From assembly GCA_949294665.1 (NCBI GenBank), contig CASFID010000017.1:1-64000 (forward strand): a stretch of 64,000 nt of DNA, read 5' to 3'. The first letter of the stretch is position 1. The number at the start of each line of letters is the position of its first letter. The DNA is from an uncultured Eubacteriales bacterium (GTDB lineage: Bacteria > Bacillota > Clostridia > Lachnospirales > Lachnospiraceae). Below are positions 41,971 to 50,528 of the stretch, in pieces. The translations under genes and the position numbers were made by a program. Under the pieces are notes generated by a model. That model searched no databases and was not told the DNA's origin. It worked only from the letters and a program-made list of their open reading frames with translations.

Positions 41971-42513
41971 TTGGGTATCAAGAAGGTGAATGTCATCAGG
42001 ACTCTCGGTAAAGTCCTGTTTATATTATATGTCGGTTTTCTGATCTATTTTCTGTTCGTGGCAGAGTGGTACGGGAGGACAGAGGTTTCGGAGAATTACC
42101 GGTATAATCTGGAACTTTTCAAGGAGATCAGGCGTTTTATCACATACAGGGAACAATTGGGTACGTTTACGGTGTTTGCCAACCTGTTCGGCAATATACT
42201 CATCTTTGTCCCGTATGGTTTTTTTATCTCTATAGCGGGCAGGTCGCGGGGATTTTTTAAAACTTTTTTCTTCAGCATGGGGCTTAGCCTGTGCGTGGAG
42301 ACAGTACAGCTCTTTACGAGAGTGGGGAGCTTTGACGTGGACGATATCCTGCTGAACACGATCGGCGGTGTGGTAGGATATATTTTATTTGCGGTATGCA
42401 ATGGGATAAGGAGAAAGCATCATGTTCGGAGTCGGAAAGAGTTCTGCGGAGCGTCAGAAGGAAAGAGAGAGGAAGAAGAGGGGAACGAGGAAATACGGGC
42501 AGGCAAATCTTAA
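41971..42513 (+). CDS. VanZ family membrane protein
   Basis: The 180-residue protein uses a TTG start with an AGGGGAA ribosome site. About four membrane spans follow the VanZ pattern, including ANLFGNILIFVPYGFFI near residue 69 and SFDVDDILLNTIGGVVGYIL near 117, the most conserved part of the family. VanZ-like proteins are linked to low-level resistance to glycopeptide-type compounds by an unclear route, but most are chromosomal. The charged C-terminal tail is encoded in DNA that also starts the next gene, giving a 92 bp overlap. Confidence 0.88.
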   Translation: MGIKKVNVIRTLGKVLFILYVGFLIYFLFVAEWYGRTEVSENYRYNLELFKEIRRFITYREQLGTFTVFANLFGNILIFVPYGFFISIAGRSRGFFKTFFFSMGLSLCVETVQLFTRVGSFDVDDILLNTIGGVVGYILFAVCNGIRRKHHVRSRKEFCGASEGKREEEEGNEEIRAGKS

Positions 42514-42793
42514 GCATTCCCGTAAGGGGATTGCGTCCTGTTTCAGCGGATTTGCAGGGCTGCTCATCCTTCTCTGGTGTATTCTCTATGCATTTATGGA
42601 GCGGGGAAACGCCCACGGGATCATCGGCGGACTTGCGATCGTATCGCTGTTCCTCTCTGTCAACGGAGTGCGTCTTGCGATCCGTGGCTTCTATGAGCGG
42701 GAACGCAGATATCTGACGTGTAAGATCGGGCTTCCGGTCAGTTTCGTATCAGTGATTTTTTTTCTCGCGATATTCATAGGCGGCTTAAGTTGA
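42422..42793 (+). CDS. DUF6142-type membrane protein
   Basis: The 123-residue protein has a strongly basic N terminus (about 8-35), then about three membrane spans (LILLWCILYAFM; IIGGLAIVSLFLSVNGVRLA; FVSVIFFLAIFIGGL). AAGGAG at proper spacing supports the ATG at 42422 even though it lies inside the VanZ gene. The family is common in Lachnospiraceae without known function. It is 19 bp upstream of the aminopeptidase-like gene. Confidence 0.75.
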   Translation: MFGVGKSSAERQKERERKKRGTRKYGQANLKHSRKGIASCFSGFAGLLILLWCILYAFMERGNAHGIIGGLAIVSLFLSVNGVRLAIRGFYERERRYLTCKIGLPVSFVSVIFFLAIFIGGLS

Positions 42794-42812
42794 ATAAAGG
42801 AGGTCTTATCAG

Positions 42813-44924
42813 ATGAATATAAGAGAGATACAGGCAGAAAAGAACGCGCAGTATGAAGAACGCCATGCTCTGGCAGTAGGCAGGCTCCGGGGGATCGTCT
42901 CAGAGGAGACGGTGCCGGAACGGTTTCTGGCTTATTTCCAGGATGTGGCGATCTTTTTATTAGAACTTGAGAATGTCAGGCGGAAAGTGGAAAGCGGCGA
43001 GTGGGAGAGATACAGTGTTGAGGAGATGAAGAGTCTGAACGAGATCCTCTACCGTGATGTTATGGAAGAGCAGTACGTCAGGAGCTTTGCCAATCCTGCG
43101 TATGCGGCGGAAAGATTCGGACTGGAAATGGGGCGGCTCCTCAGTATGCTCTATGCGGAGATGCGCTCCGGCATTCCGTACTGTTTTGAAAATCACACGG
43201 ACTATCTGACGATACTTTTTGAACTGTTTATCGAGGTATACAATGCGTTTGAAAGTGCATGCCGGCAGGAGAAAGATATGCCCGGAGGAGAGGAAGGACC
43301 CGGGGCCGGCGCGGTCCGGGATATCCTCTACTGGTATGCCAGCGATTACTGTGACGTCTTTCTGGCGGACCGCATCCTCGAACAGATCGATCCTGAATAC
43401 TCCTTTGCGGTGGATATCATAGAGCACGAGGACCTTGACAGCGACCGCTATCTGTACCGGTTCGGGGAATACATCACGGAGAATGAACTGGGTACCGCCC
43501 GGCATCTCAGGACGCTTCCGGAGGAGACGCTGCGCAAGATGGCGGATGTGTACACGGAAGGGTACCGCATCGGATTTATCAATACGGGCAAGGATCTGTC
43601 GAAGAAATCAGTAGTCAACATCCGTTATACTCTGGGATTCGAGAAAGTCATCCGTATTGCCATGGAGAACTTCCGTAAAATGGGGCTTGAGCCTGTCATT
43701 TACCGCGCTGCTTCTGGAATTGTCACAAAGCGGGAACACCATAAGATCGGATATCACGGGGCTGTCGCCAACTGGCAGTACGAGTATGACCATCGCCAGG
43801 ATCAGGCGCTTATCATGGACAAACGTTATATCGAGCGGCGGCTTGAGGTGATGCGGACCGTTTATGAACAGCACAGGGATCAGGCGGCGCAGTTTGCAGG
43901 TCCGGCGGTCATGGAGACCTTCGGGGAGAAGCCGTTCTCGCCCGGGACAGTGCCGGAAGCCCCCCGCTATGACGAAGAGCAGAAAGAACTTGCGGTCAGC
44001 TACGACAGCCGTTCGGGACAACTTACCAATGAATATATCAAGGGGGAGGAGCGCAGTTTTACCATCGTCGCATATCCGGTACCGGAGATCGGAGAGGATT
44101 ATCCCGAGATATTTAACGAAGTGATCCGCATCAATACACTGGACGCCGGCCTCTATGAAAATGTGCAGCAGACGATGATCGACGCTCTGGATCAGGGCGA
44201 CTATGTCCATGTGACGGGAAAAGGAGATAACCGGACGGATATTCGGGTGAAGCTGTACCGTCTGAACAATCCTGAGAGAGAGACGGTCTTCGAGAACTGC
44301 GTGGCGGACGTCAACATCCCGGTGGGAGAAGTGTTCACATCTCCCGTGCTTGAGGGGACAAATGGGACTCTCCATGTAAGCCGCGTTTATCTGGAAGGGC
44401 TTGAGTATAGAGATCTGGAGCTGATTTTTAAAGACGGCATGATCGCAGACTATCGCTGCGGAAATTTTGACGATACGGAGGAAGGCCGAAGATATATAGC
44501 AGACAATGTATTAAAAGGGCACAGAACGCTGCCTCTCGGGGAGTTTGCCATCGGCACGAACACAACCGCCTATGTTGTGGGCAAAAAGTACGGCATTGAA
44601 GACAAACTGCCCATACTCATTGCCGAGAAGACGGGACCGCATTTTGCAGTGGGAGATACCTGCTACTCGCTAAGTGAGGATATCCGGGTGTATAATCCGA
44701 ACGGCAAGGAGATCGTGGCGAAAGAGAACTCTGTCTCAGCCAGACGAAGAGAGGATATGTCGAGGGCCTATTTTCACTGTCATACAGATATAACCATACC
44801 TTATGAAGAGTTAGAAGAAATATGTGTAGTGACAAAAGAAGGGAAACACATTATACTATTAAAAGACGGTAGATTCGTTCTGCCGGGAACGGAAATCCTG
44901 AACGAGCCGTTCCGTGAATTATGA
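42813..44924 (+). CDS. M29-like metalloaminopeptidase with large N-terminal domain
   Basis: The 703-residue protein is almost twice the size of a classical M29 aminopeptidase (about 400). The second half (about 400-700) shows the family features: EVIRINTLDAGLYENVQ, GEVFTSPVLEGTNG (metal-binding glutamate), LPLGEFAIGTNT and EKTGPHFAVGDTC. The first half (about 1-390) is helical and has no family I can name with confidence, though RYTLGFEKVIRIAMENFRKM resembles the N-terminal part of other aminopeptidases. No signal peptide, so cytoplasmic peptide turnover is likely. Its start has an AAAGGAGG site. Confidence 0.78.
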   Translation: MNIREIQAEKNAQYEERHALAVGRLRGIVSEETVPERFLAYFQDVAIFLLELENVRRKVESGEWERYSVEEMKSLNEILYRDVMEEQYVRSFANPAYAAERFGLEMGRLLSMLYAEMRSGIPYCFENHTDYLTILFELFIEVYNAFESACRQEKDMPGGEEGPGAGAVRDILYWYASDYCDVFLADRILEQIDPEYSFAVDIIEHEDLDSDRYLYRFGEYITENELGTARHLRTLPEETLRKMADVYTEGYRIGFINTGKDLSKKSVVNIRYTLGFEKVIRIAMENFRKMGLEPVIYRAASGIVTKREHHKIGYHGAVANWQYEYDHRQDQALIMDKRYIERRLEVMRTVYEQHRDQAAQFAGPAVMETFGEKPFSPGTVPEAPRYDEEQKELAVSYDSRSGQLTNEYIKGEERSFTIVAYPVPEIGEDYPEIFNEVIRINTLDAGLYENVQQTMIDALDQGDYVHVTGKGDNRTDIRVKLYRLNNPERETVFENCVADVNIPVGEVFTSPVLEGTNGTLHVSRVYLEGLEYRDLELIFKDGMIADYRCGNFDDTEEGRRYIADNVLKGHRTLPLGEFAIGTNTTAYVVGKKYGIEDKLPILIAEKTGPHFAVGDTCYSLSEDIRVYNPNGKEIVAKENSVSARRREDMSRAYFHCHTDITIPYEELEEICVVTKEGKHIILLKDGRFVLPGTEILNEPFREL

Positions 44925-44988
44925 TTCGACCGCGGATGTATGCGGTCTGAGACGCGAAAAACAAATGCAGGATCAAGGAGGAGCAAAG

Positions 44989-45501
44989 ATGCCAAGAGCA
45001 GCAATCGTAATGGGCAGTGATTCAGACCTGAAAGTCATGAGCAAGGCTGCGTCAATGCTTGAAAAACTGGGAATCGACTATGAAATGACGATTATTTCGG
45101 CGCACAGGATGCCGGAGACATTTTTTGAATGGGCGAAGGGCGCCGAGGACAGAGGAGTCAAAGTGATCATTGCAGGAGCAGGGATGGCTGCCCACCTTCC
45201 GGGAATGTGCGCGGCGCTTTTCCCCATGCCGGTGATCGGCGTGCCGATGTCCGGCAAGAATCTTGACGGTATGGACGCGCTTTATTCAATCGTGCAGATG
45301 CCGCCGGGAATTCCGGTAGCAACAGTTGCCATCGACGGAGGCATGAATGCGGCGATCCTCGCGGCGAAGATTCTCGCTGTGTCTGATCCGGCGCTTCTTC
45401 AGAAACTTAAAGACTACTCCGAAGAGATGAAGGCGGGCGTCCAGGCAAAAGCGGACAAGCTGCATGAGATCGGATACGAGGCTTATCTGAACGAGAAATA
45501 A
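44989..45501 (+). CDS. purE: N5-carboxyaminoimidazole ribonucleotide mutase
   Basis: The ATG at 44989 follows AAGGAGG and gives 170 residues, the normal class I PurE size; longer frames upstream are not needed. The signature VMGSDSDLKVMSKAASML and SAHRMPETFFEW hold the phosphate- and substrate-binding residues (including the catalytic His). GMAAHLPGMCAALFPMPVIG follows. First gene of purE-purM-purN-purD, but the pathway order is incomplete here (purK, purC, purF absent from the window). Confidence 0.97.
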   Translation: MPRAAIVMGSDSDLKVMSKAASMLEKLGIDYEMTIISAHRMPETFFEWAKGAEDRGVKVIIAGAGMAAHLPGMCAALFPMPVIGVPMSGKNLDGMDALYSIVQMPPGIPVATVAIDGGMNAAILAAKILAVSDPALLQKLKDYSEEMKAGVQAKADKLHEIGYEAYLNEK

Positions 45502-45545
45502 GTGAGCACGCTCAGACATGATCACAGTAGATAGGAGATTAAAGC

Positions 45546-46571
45546 ATGGATTATAAAAAAGCAGGCGTTGATATCGAAGCCGGTTACAGATCAGTGGAAC
45601 TGATGAAAGAGCATGTGAAGAAGACTATGCGCCCCGAGGTGCTCGGCGGCCTTGGCGGATTTTCAGGCGCTTTTTCGCTTGCCGGCATCAAAAAGATGGA
45701 AGAACCGGTGCTTCTGTCCGGCACGGACGGATGTGGGACGAAAGTGAAACTTGCCATGATCCTTGATAAGCATGACACCATAGGGATCGACGCAGTTGCG
45801 ATGTGCGTCAATGACATCGCATGCGCGGGAGGGGAGCCTCTTTTCTTTCTGGATTACATTGCATGCGGCAGAAACGAGCCGGAGAAGATCGCGGATATCG
45901 TAAAAGGCGTGTCGGAGGGCTGTATTCAGGCAGGAGCGGCTCTGATCGGCGGAGAGACCGCCGAGCATCCGGGACTTATGGCGCCGGACGAGTATGATCT
46001 TGCCGGTTTCGCAGTAGGCGTCTGCGACAGAAAAGATATGATCACGGGTGAGACTCTCAAACCGGGAGACGTGCTTATCGGCATGGCTTCCACCGGCATA
46101 CACAGCAATGGTTATTCTCTTGTGAGACAGGTATTCAGCATGAAGCGTGAAGCGCTGGATACATATTATGAGAGTCTTGGGTGTACTCTGGGAGAGGCGC
46201 TCCTTACACCGACAAGGATCTATGTAAAAGCGTTAAAGAGCATCTGTAAGGCCGGTGTGACGGTTAAGGCGTGCAGCCATATAACAGGCGGCGGCTTCTA
46301 TGAGAATGTGCCCCGTATGTTAAAAGACGGCACAAGAGCAGTGATCCGCAAAGGAAGCTATCCGATCCCGCCGATCTTTGACATGCTTTCCGTAGACGGC
46401 GATATAGAAGAACAGATGATGTACAATACATTCAATATGGGACTCGGCATGATCGTGGCCGTCGACGAGGCGGATGTGGACCGGACGATGGAAGCGATCC
46501 GTGCTGCCGGGGATACTCCGTATGTGGCGGGAAGTATTGAGGCAGGAGACAAAGGAGTAGAGTTATGCTAG
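45546..46571 (+). CDS. purM: phosphoribosylformylglycinamidine cyclo-ligase
   Basis: The 341-residue enzyme closes the imidazole ring to form AIR using ATP. Family features: GGFSGAFSLAGIK near residue 36, SGTDGCGTKVKLA (about 58-70), CVNDIACAGGEPLFFLDY (about 87-104) and GGGFYENVPRML. Its stop overlaps the start of purN by 7 bases (ATGCTAG), so translation is probably coupled. Confidence 0.97.
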   Translation: MDYKKAGVDIEAGYRSVELMKEHVKKTMRPEVLGGLGGFSGAFSLAGIKKMEEPVLLSGTDGCGTKVKLAMILDKHDTIGIDAVAMCVNDIACAGGEPLFFLDYIACGRNEPEKIADIVKGVSEGCIQAGAALIGGETAEHPGLMAPDEYDLAGFAVGVCDRKDMITGETLKPGDVLIGMASTGIHSNGYSLVRQVFSMKREALDTYYESLGCTLGEALLTPTRIYVKALKSICKAGVTVKACSHITGGGFYENVPRMLKDGTRAVIRKGSYPIPPIFDMLSVDGDIEEQMMYNTFNMGLGMIVAVDEADVDRTMEAIRAAGDTPYVAGSIEAGDKGVELC

Positions 46572-47281
46572 ATGGGCAGACCGGCATAAATAACGGCAAA
46601 AAGGGCAGTGCAGACGAGTGGAGCGGATCATGCCGCAGCGGAGCCGGGAAAGGGCCTCTGCGTATTGTGGTAATGGTATCCGGCGGAGGAACGAACCTGC
46701 AGGCTGTTATTGACAGTATAAAGGAAGGGACGATCACGAATACGCAGATTGTAGGAGTGATCAGCAATAACAGAAATGCATATGCGCTGAAGCGGGCGGC
46801 TGAGAATGGTATCCCGTCTGTGTGCGTATCCCCGAAGGACTTTGAGACACGGGATATCTTTAATGAGAAGCTCCTGGAAGCGGTGGACGGCTATGAGCCG
46901 GATCTCGTTGTGCTGGCGGGATTCCTTGTAGTGATTCCACCGGAGATGATCAAAAAATATGAAAACCGTATGATCAATATCCACCCGTCTCTTATCCCGT
47001 CGTTCTGCGGGAAAGGATATTATGGTCTTAAGGTCCATGAAGCGGCGCTGGCGCGGGGCGTAAAGGTAGCAGGAGCTACGGTCCATTTTGTGGACGAAGG
47101 GACGGACACGGGCCCGATCATCCTGCAGAAGGCTGTAGAAGTAGAGCAGGGAGATACTCCTGAAACACTTCAGCGCAGAGTGATGGAGCAGGCGGAATGG
47201 AAGATCCTGCCCCGGGCGATCGATCTGATCGCAAACGGAAAGGTCAGTGTCAAGGGCAGAAGGACAGTGGTCCTGCCATAG
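46565..47281 (+). CDS. purN: phosphoribosylglycinamide formyltransferase with N-terminal extension
   Basis: The 238-residue enzyme transfers a formyl group from 10-formyl-THF to GAR. The domain proper starts at about residue 33 (RIVVMVSGGGTNLQAVIDS). The catalytic set is visible: Asn-x-His in INIHPSLIPSF and Asp in FVDEGTDTGPII. The first 32 residues are a polar Gly/Ser-rich extension; it is probably real because the ATG overlaps the purM stop and has an AAAGGAG site. Most PurN are about 200 residues and lack this part. Confidence 0.95.
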   Translation: MLDGQTGINNGKKGSADEWSGSCRSGAGKGPLRIVVMVSGGGTNLQAVIDSIKEGTITNTQIVGVISNNRNAYALKRAAENGIPSVCVSPKDFETRDIFNEKLLEAVDGYEPDLVVLAGFLVVIPPEMIKKYENRMINIHPSLIPSFCGKGYYGLKVHEAALARGVKVAGATVHFVDEGTDTGPIILQKAVEVEQGDTPETLQRRVMEQAEWKILPRAIDLIANGKVSVKGRRTVVLP

Positions 47282-47335
47282 TGCAGTTGACGCGAAGCAA
47301 TAAGAGAAGAGAAAACCGGTTGAGGAGGTTATTAC

Positions 47336-48607
47336 ATGAAAGTACTGATCGTAGGCAGCGGGGGAAGAGAGCATGCAATCGCAGCGAGCGTTGCGAAAAG
47401 TCCCAAAGCGGACAAGATATACTGCGCTCCGGGCAATGCCGGCATTGCAGAATATGCCGAGTGCGTGGATATCGGAGCAATGGAGTTTGATAAACTGGCT
47501 GCATTTGCAAAGGAACATGAGATCGATCTGTGTATCGTCGGCATGGATGATCCGCTGGTAGGCGGTCTGGTGGATGTGATGGAAGAGGCGGGGATACGCA
47601 CATTCGGTCCGAAGAAAAATGCGGCTATTCTTGAAGGATCGAAAGCATTTTCAAAGGATCTTATGAAGAAATATCATATCCCGACGGCGGCTTATGAGAA
47701 TTTCACGGATCCCGATAAGGCGCTTGCATATCTTGAGACGGCGAAATTCCCCATTGTCCTGAAAGCGGACGGTCTCGCTCTGGGCAAAGGCGTACTTATC
47801 TGCCAGGATCTTGAAGAGGCGAAAGAAGGCGTGAAGACGATCATGCTGGATAAGAAGTTCGGATCGGCAGGAAACGAGATGGTCATTGAAGAATTTATGA
47901 CCGGACGCGAGGTATCCGTGCTCTCTTTTGTTGATGGAAAGACGATCAGGACCATGACGAGCGCCCAGGATCACAAACGCGCAGGCGACGGAGATACCGG
48001 CCTGAATACAGGCGGTATGGGAACATTCTCCCCAAGCCCGTTCTATACGAAAGATGTAGAAGAATTCTGTGAGAAATATATCTATCAGCCGACGGTAGAC
48101 GCTATGGCGGCGGAGGGACGTCCGTTTAAAGGGGTGATCTTCTTCGGGTTGATGCTGACGGAGGACGGACCGAAAGTGCTGGAGTACAATGCGCGGTTCG
48201 GAGATCCGGAGGCACAGGTTGTCCTGCCCCGTATGAAAAATGATATCATCGACGTAGTCGAGGCGTGCATCGACGGCACTCTGGACCAGATCGATCTTCA
48301 GTTCGAGGATAATGCGGCTGTGTGTGTCGTGCTTGCATCTGACGGGTATCCGGTGAAATACGAGAAAGGGTTTCCGATCAGAGGGCTGGATGAGTTCCGC
48401 AAGCATGACGGCTGTTACTGCTTCCATGCGGGAACGAAGTTCGACAACGGACAGATCGTGACGAACGGAGGACGCGTCCTCGGTGTGACAGCCAAGGGAA
48501 AAGACCTCAAGGAGGCGAGAAAGAACGCCTATGCAGCCACAGAGTGGGTAGAATTCGAGAATAAATACATGAGACACGATATCGGAAAAGCGATCGATGA
48601 AGCGTAG
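47336..48607 (+). CDS. purD: phosphoribosylamine-glycine ligase
   Basis: The 423-residue ATP-grasp enzyme makes GAR, the substrate of PurN. N-terminal MKVLIVGSGGREHAIAASV, the ATP-grasp core (FPIVLKADGLALGKGV; about 138-153), the metal-binding LEYNARFGDPEAQVVLPR (about 281-298) and a typical C-terminal small domain are all present. AGGAGG precedes the ATG. A 12 bp terminator at 48634 closes the operon. Confidence 0.97.
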   Translation: MKVLIVGSGGREHAIAASVAKSPKADKIYCAPGNAGIAEYAECVDIGAMEFDKLAAFAKEHEIDLCIVGMDDPLVGGLVDVMEEAGIRTFGPKKNAAILEGSKAFSKDLMKKYHIPTAAYENFTDPDKALAYLETAKFPIVLKADGLALGKGVLICQDLEEAKEGVKTIMLDKKFGSAGNEMVIEEFMTGREVSVLSFVDGKTIRTMTSAQDHKRAGDGDTGLNTGGMGTFSPSPFYTKDVEEFCEKYIYQPTVDAMAAEGRPFKGVIFFGLMLTEDGPKVLEYNARFGDPEAQVVLPRMKNDIIDVVEACIDGTLDQIDLQFEDNAAVCVVLASDGYPVKYEKGFPIRGLDEFRKHDGCYCFHAGTKFDNGQIVTNGGRVLGVTAKGKDLKEARKNAYAATEWVEFENKYMRHDIGKAIDEA

Positions 48608-48633
48608 GATCTTCCGATCATCCTGTCTGTCGG

Positions 48634-48664
48634 AAAAGAGACCGGTGGCCGGTCTCTTTTTCTG
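48634..48664 (+). terminator. terminator of the pur operon
   Basis: A perfect 12 bp stem AAAAGAGACCGG / CCGGTCTCTTTT with a 3-base loop and a continuing T run. Confidence 0.95.
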
Positions 48665-48735
48665 TAGTGTCTTCACAATATGAAACGTCTCTTCATCTGA
48701 AAGCCAGGAAAAGGCACATTGACATTCAGAAAGTA

Positions 48736-48764
48736 TTGACGCATATATTAATTGCGCATACAAT
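48736..48764 (+). promoter_or_regulatory. promoter of the ABC exporter-MarR operon
   Basis: TTGACG (48736-48741) and TACAAT (48759-48764), 17 bp apart. Its -10 overlaps the left arm of a perfect palindrome. Confidence 0.85.
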
Positions 48765-48782
48765 AGTTGTATCTACAACTAT
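48763..48782. promoter_or_regulatory. perfect palindrome, candidate MarR operator
   Basis: ATAGTTGTA (48763-48771) and TACAACTAT (48774-48782) are perfect 9 bp arms with a 2 bp spacer, over the end of the -10 and the start site. The size and form fit a MarR dimer, and a MarR gene is the third gene of this operon, so autorepression relieved by a drug or metabolite is likely. Confidence 0.8.
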
Positions 48783-48800
48783 GGAAAGGCGGCGTCAAAT

Positions 48801-50528
48801 ATGCTGAGAAGGATCTTCTCCTATTCCGGGAAATATAAAAAATATCTTGTGTTTGCGGCTTTGTGTATCACGGCAGAGTCGCTTTTTGAGCTCCTGATCC
48901 CTCTGATTATGGCGGATATCGTGGATATCGGAGTCGCGAACGGCGATAAAGCCTACATTTTCCGACAGGGCGGATGGATGCTCATATGTGCGGCAGCAGC
49001 GTTTCTGCTCGGTGTCGGCAGCGCGCAGTTCTCCGCGATAGCGGGGCAGGGACTGGGCGCGAATTTAAGAGAAGCGGAGTACGCCAAACTGCAGCAGTTT
49101 TCCTTTGCAAATGTAGACCATTTCCAGCTGTCATCTCTTGTGACCCGCATGACGAGTGATGTGACGAATATCCAGAACAGCATCTCGAGCGGTATGCGCC
49201 CTGCCTGCAGGGGACCGGTCATGCTGATCGCAGCCACAGCCGTCGCATTTTCCATCAACGCGAAGCTGGCGCTTGTGTTTATGGTGGCCCTTCCAACGCT
49301 GGCTGTCTGCCTGTGGCTGATCATTAAAAATGTGCGGCCGCTCTACGGACGGATGCAGGAGGCAATCGATCTGGTGAACCGCATCATTCAGGAAAATCTT
49401 ACTGCCGTCCGTGTAGTGAAGGCATATGTGCGGGGCGAATATGAAATCGGAAAATTCAATGAAGTCAATGCAAACCTGCAGACGCAGTCTGAGCGGGCAT
49501 TCAGGCTTGCCACGACCAATATGGCAGCCATGCAGTTCGTCATGTACGGAACGATCATCAGCATCCTCTGGTTCGGGGGCGGTATGATCCGGATCGGAAC
49601 CATGCAGGTGGGCGAGCTGACCGGTTTCCTGAGTTATGTCCTGCAGATCCTGAATTCCCTCATGATGATCTCAAATATCTTTCTTATGCTGACCAGATCT
49701 CTGGCTTCGGGAAAGCGTATCATAGAGATCATGGATGAGGAGATTGACATCAAGGAGGATCGGGCAGAGAACATTTCGGTCAGCCGCGGAGAGATTGAAT
49801 TTTCCCATGTATATTTTAAATACAGAAAAGATGCGAAGGAATATGTCCTTTCTGATATTAATCTCCATATCAGTGCCGGACAGACGGTAGGTATCGTGGG
49901 GCAGACCGGATCTGCCAAGACAACCCTTGTACAGCTCATTCCCAGATTATATGACGTAACAAAAGGAGAGCTGCTGATCGACGGGAGACCGGTAGAACAG
50001 TATCCGCTGCGGCATCTCCGGGATTCCATCGCCATGGTGCTCCAGAAGAATACGCTCTTTTCCGGTACATTGCGGGAGAATCTCCTTTGGGGGAATAAGG
50101 ACGCCACGCAGGAGGAGATCGAGGAGGCCTGCCGGATCGCCGGGGCGGATGAATTTATCGGAAGGCTGGAAAAGGGATATGACACGGAGATGGGACAGGG
50201 CGGTGTGAATGTCTCGGGCGGGCAGAAGCAGCGTCTCTGCATTGCAAGAGCCATACTGAAAAAGCCTAAGGTAATGATACTGGATGATTCTACCAGCGCG
50301 GTGGACACAGCGACCGAGGCGCGGATCCGGACCATGCTGCAGGAAAAGCTGCCCCGTATGACGAAGATCATCATTGCACAGAGAATCTCTTCCGTGCGCC
50401 ATGCTGATATGATCGTAGTGCTTGACGACGGCAGGATCAAAGGCTGCGGCACTCATGAGGAACTGCTGGAAAGCAACAGGATATATCAGGAAATCTATGA
50501 GTCTCAGAAGGAAGGAGCTGATCTGTAA
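48801..50528 (+). CDS. ABC exporter half-transporter (first of heterodimer)
   Basis: The 575-residue protein has a six-helix export domain (about 10-310) and one ATPase domain (about 335-570). Walker A is GQTGSAKTT (about residue 364), with Ala at the third glycine position, as seen in relatives. The signature is NVSGGQKQR, and Walker B is MILDDSTSA, where the catalytic glutamate is Asp. Heterodimeric exporters such as BmrCD or LmrCD carry one such weakened site. It overlaps the next exporter gene by one base. Substrate unknown; drugs or lipid-like compounds are typical. Confidence 0.93.
   Translation: MLRRIFSYSGKYKKYLVFAALCITAESLFELLIPLIMADIVDIGVANGDKAYIFRQGGWMLICAAAAFLLGVGSAQFSAIAGQGLGANLREAEYAKLQQFSFANVDHFQLSSLVTRMTSDVTNIQNSISSGMRPACRGPVMLIAATAVAFSINAKLALVFMVALPTLAVCLWLIIKNVRPLYGRMQEAIDLVNRIIQENLTAVRVVKAYVRGEYEIGKFNEVNANLQTQSERAFRLATTNMAAMQFVMYGTIISILWFGGGMIRIGTMQVGELTGFLSYVLQILNSLMMISNIFLMLTRSLASGKRIIEIMDEEIDIKEDRAENISVSRGEIEFSHVYFKYRKDAKEYVLSDINLHISAGQTVGIVGQTGSAKTTLVQLIPRLYDVTKGELLIDGRPVEQYPLRHLRDSIAMVLQKNTLFSGTLRENLLWGNKDATQEEIEEACRIAGADEFIGRLEKGYDTEMGQGGVNVSGGQKQRLCIARAILKKPKVMILDDSTSAVDTATEARIRTMLQEKLPRMTKIIIAQRISSVRHADMIVVLDDGRIKGCGTHEELLESNRIYQEIYESQKEGADL

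Noticed and set aside
44925-44988. Purine riboswitch before purE
   Set aside because: The space between the upstream gene and purE is too short for the aptamer; only a 6 bp hairpin (GACCGC/GCGGTC) is seen.
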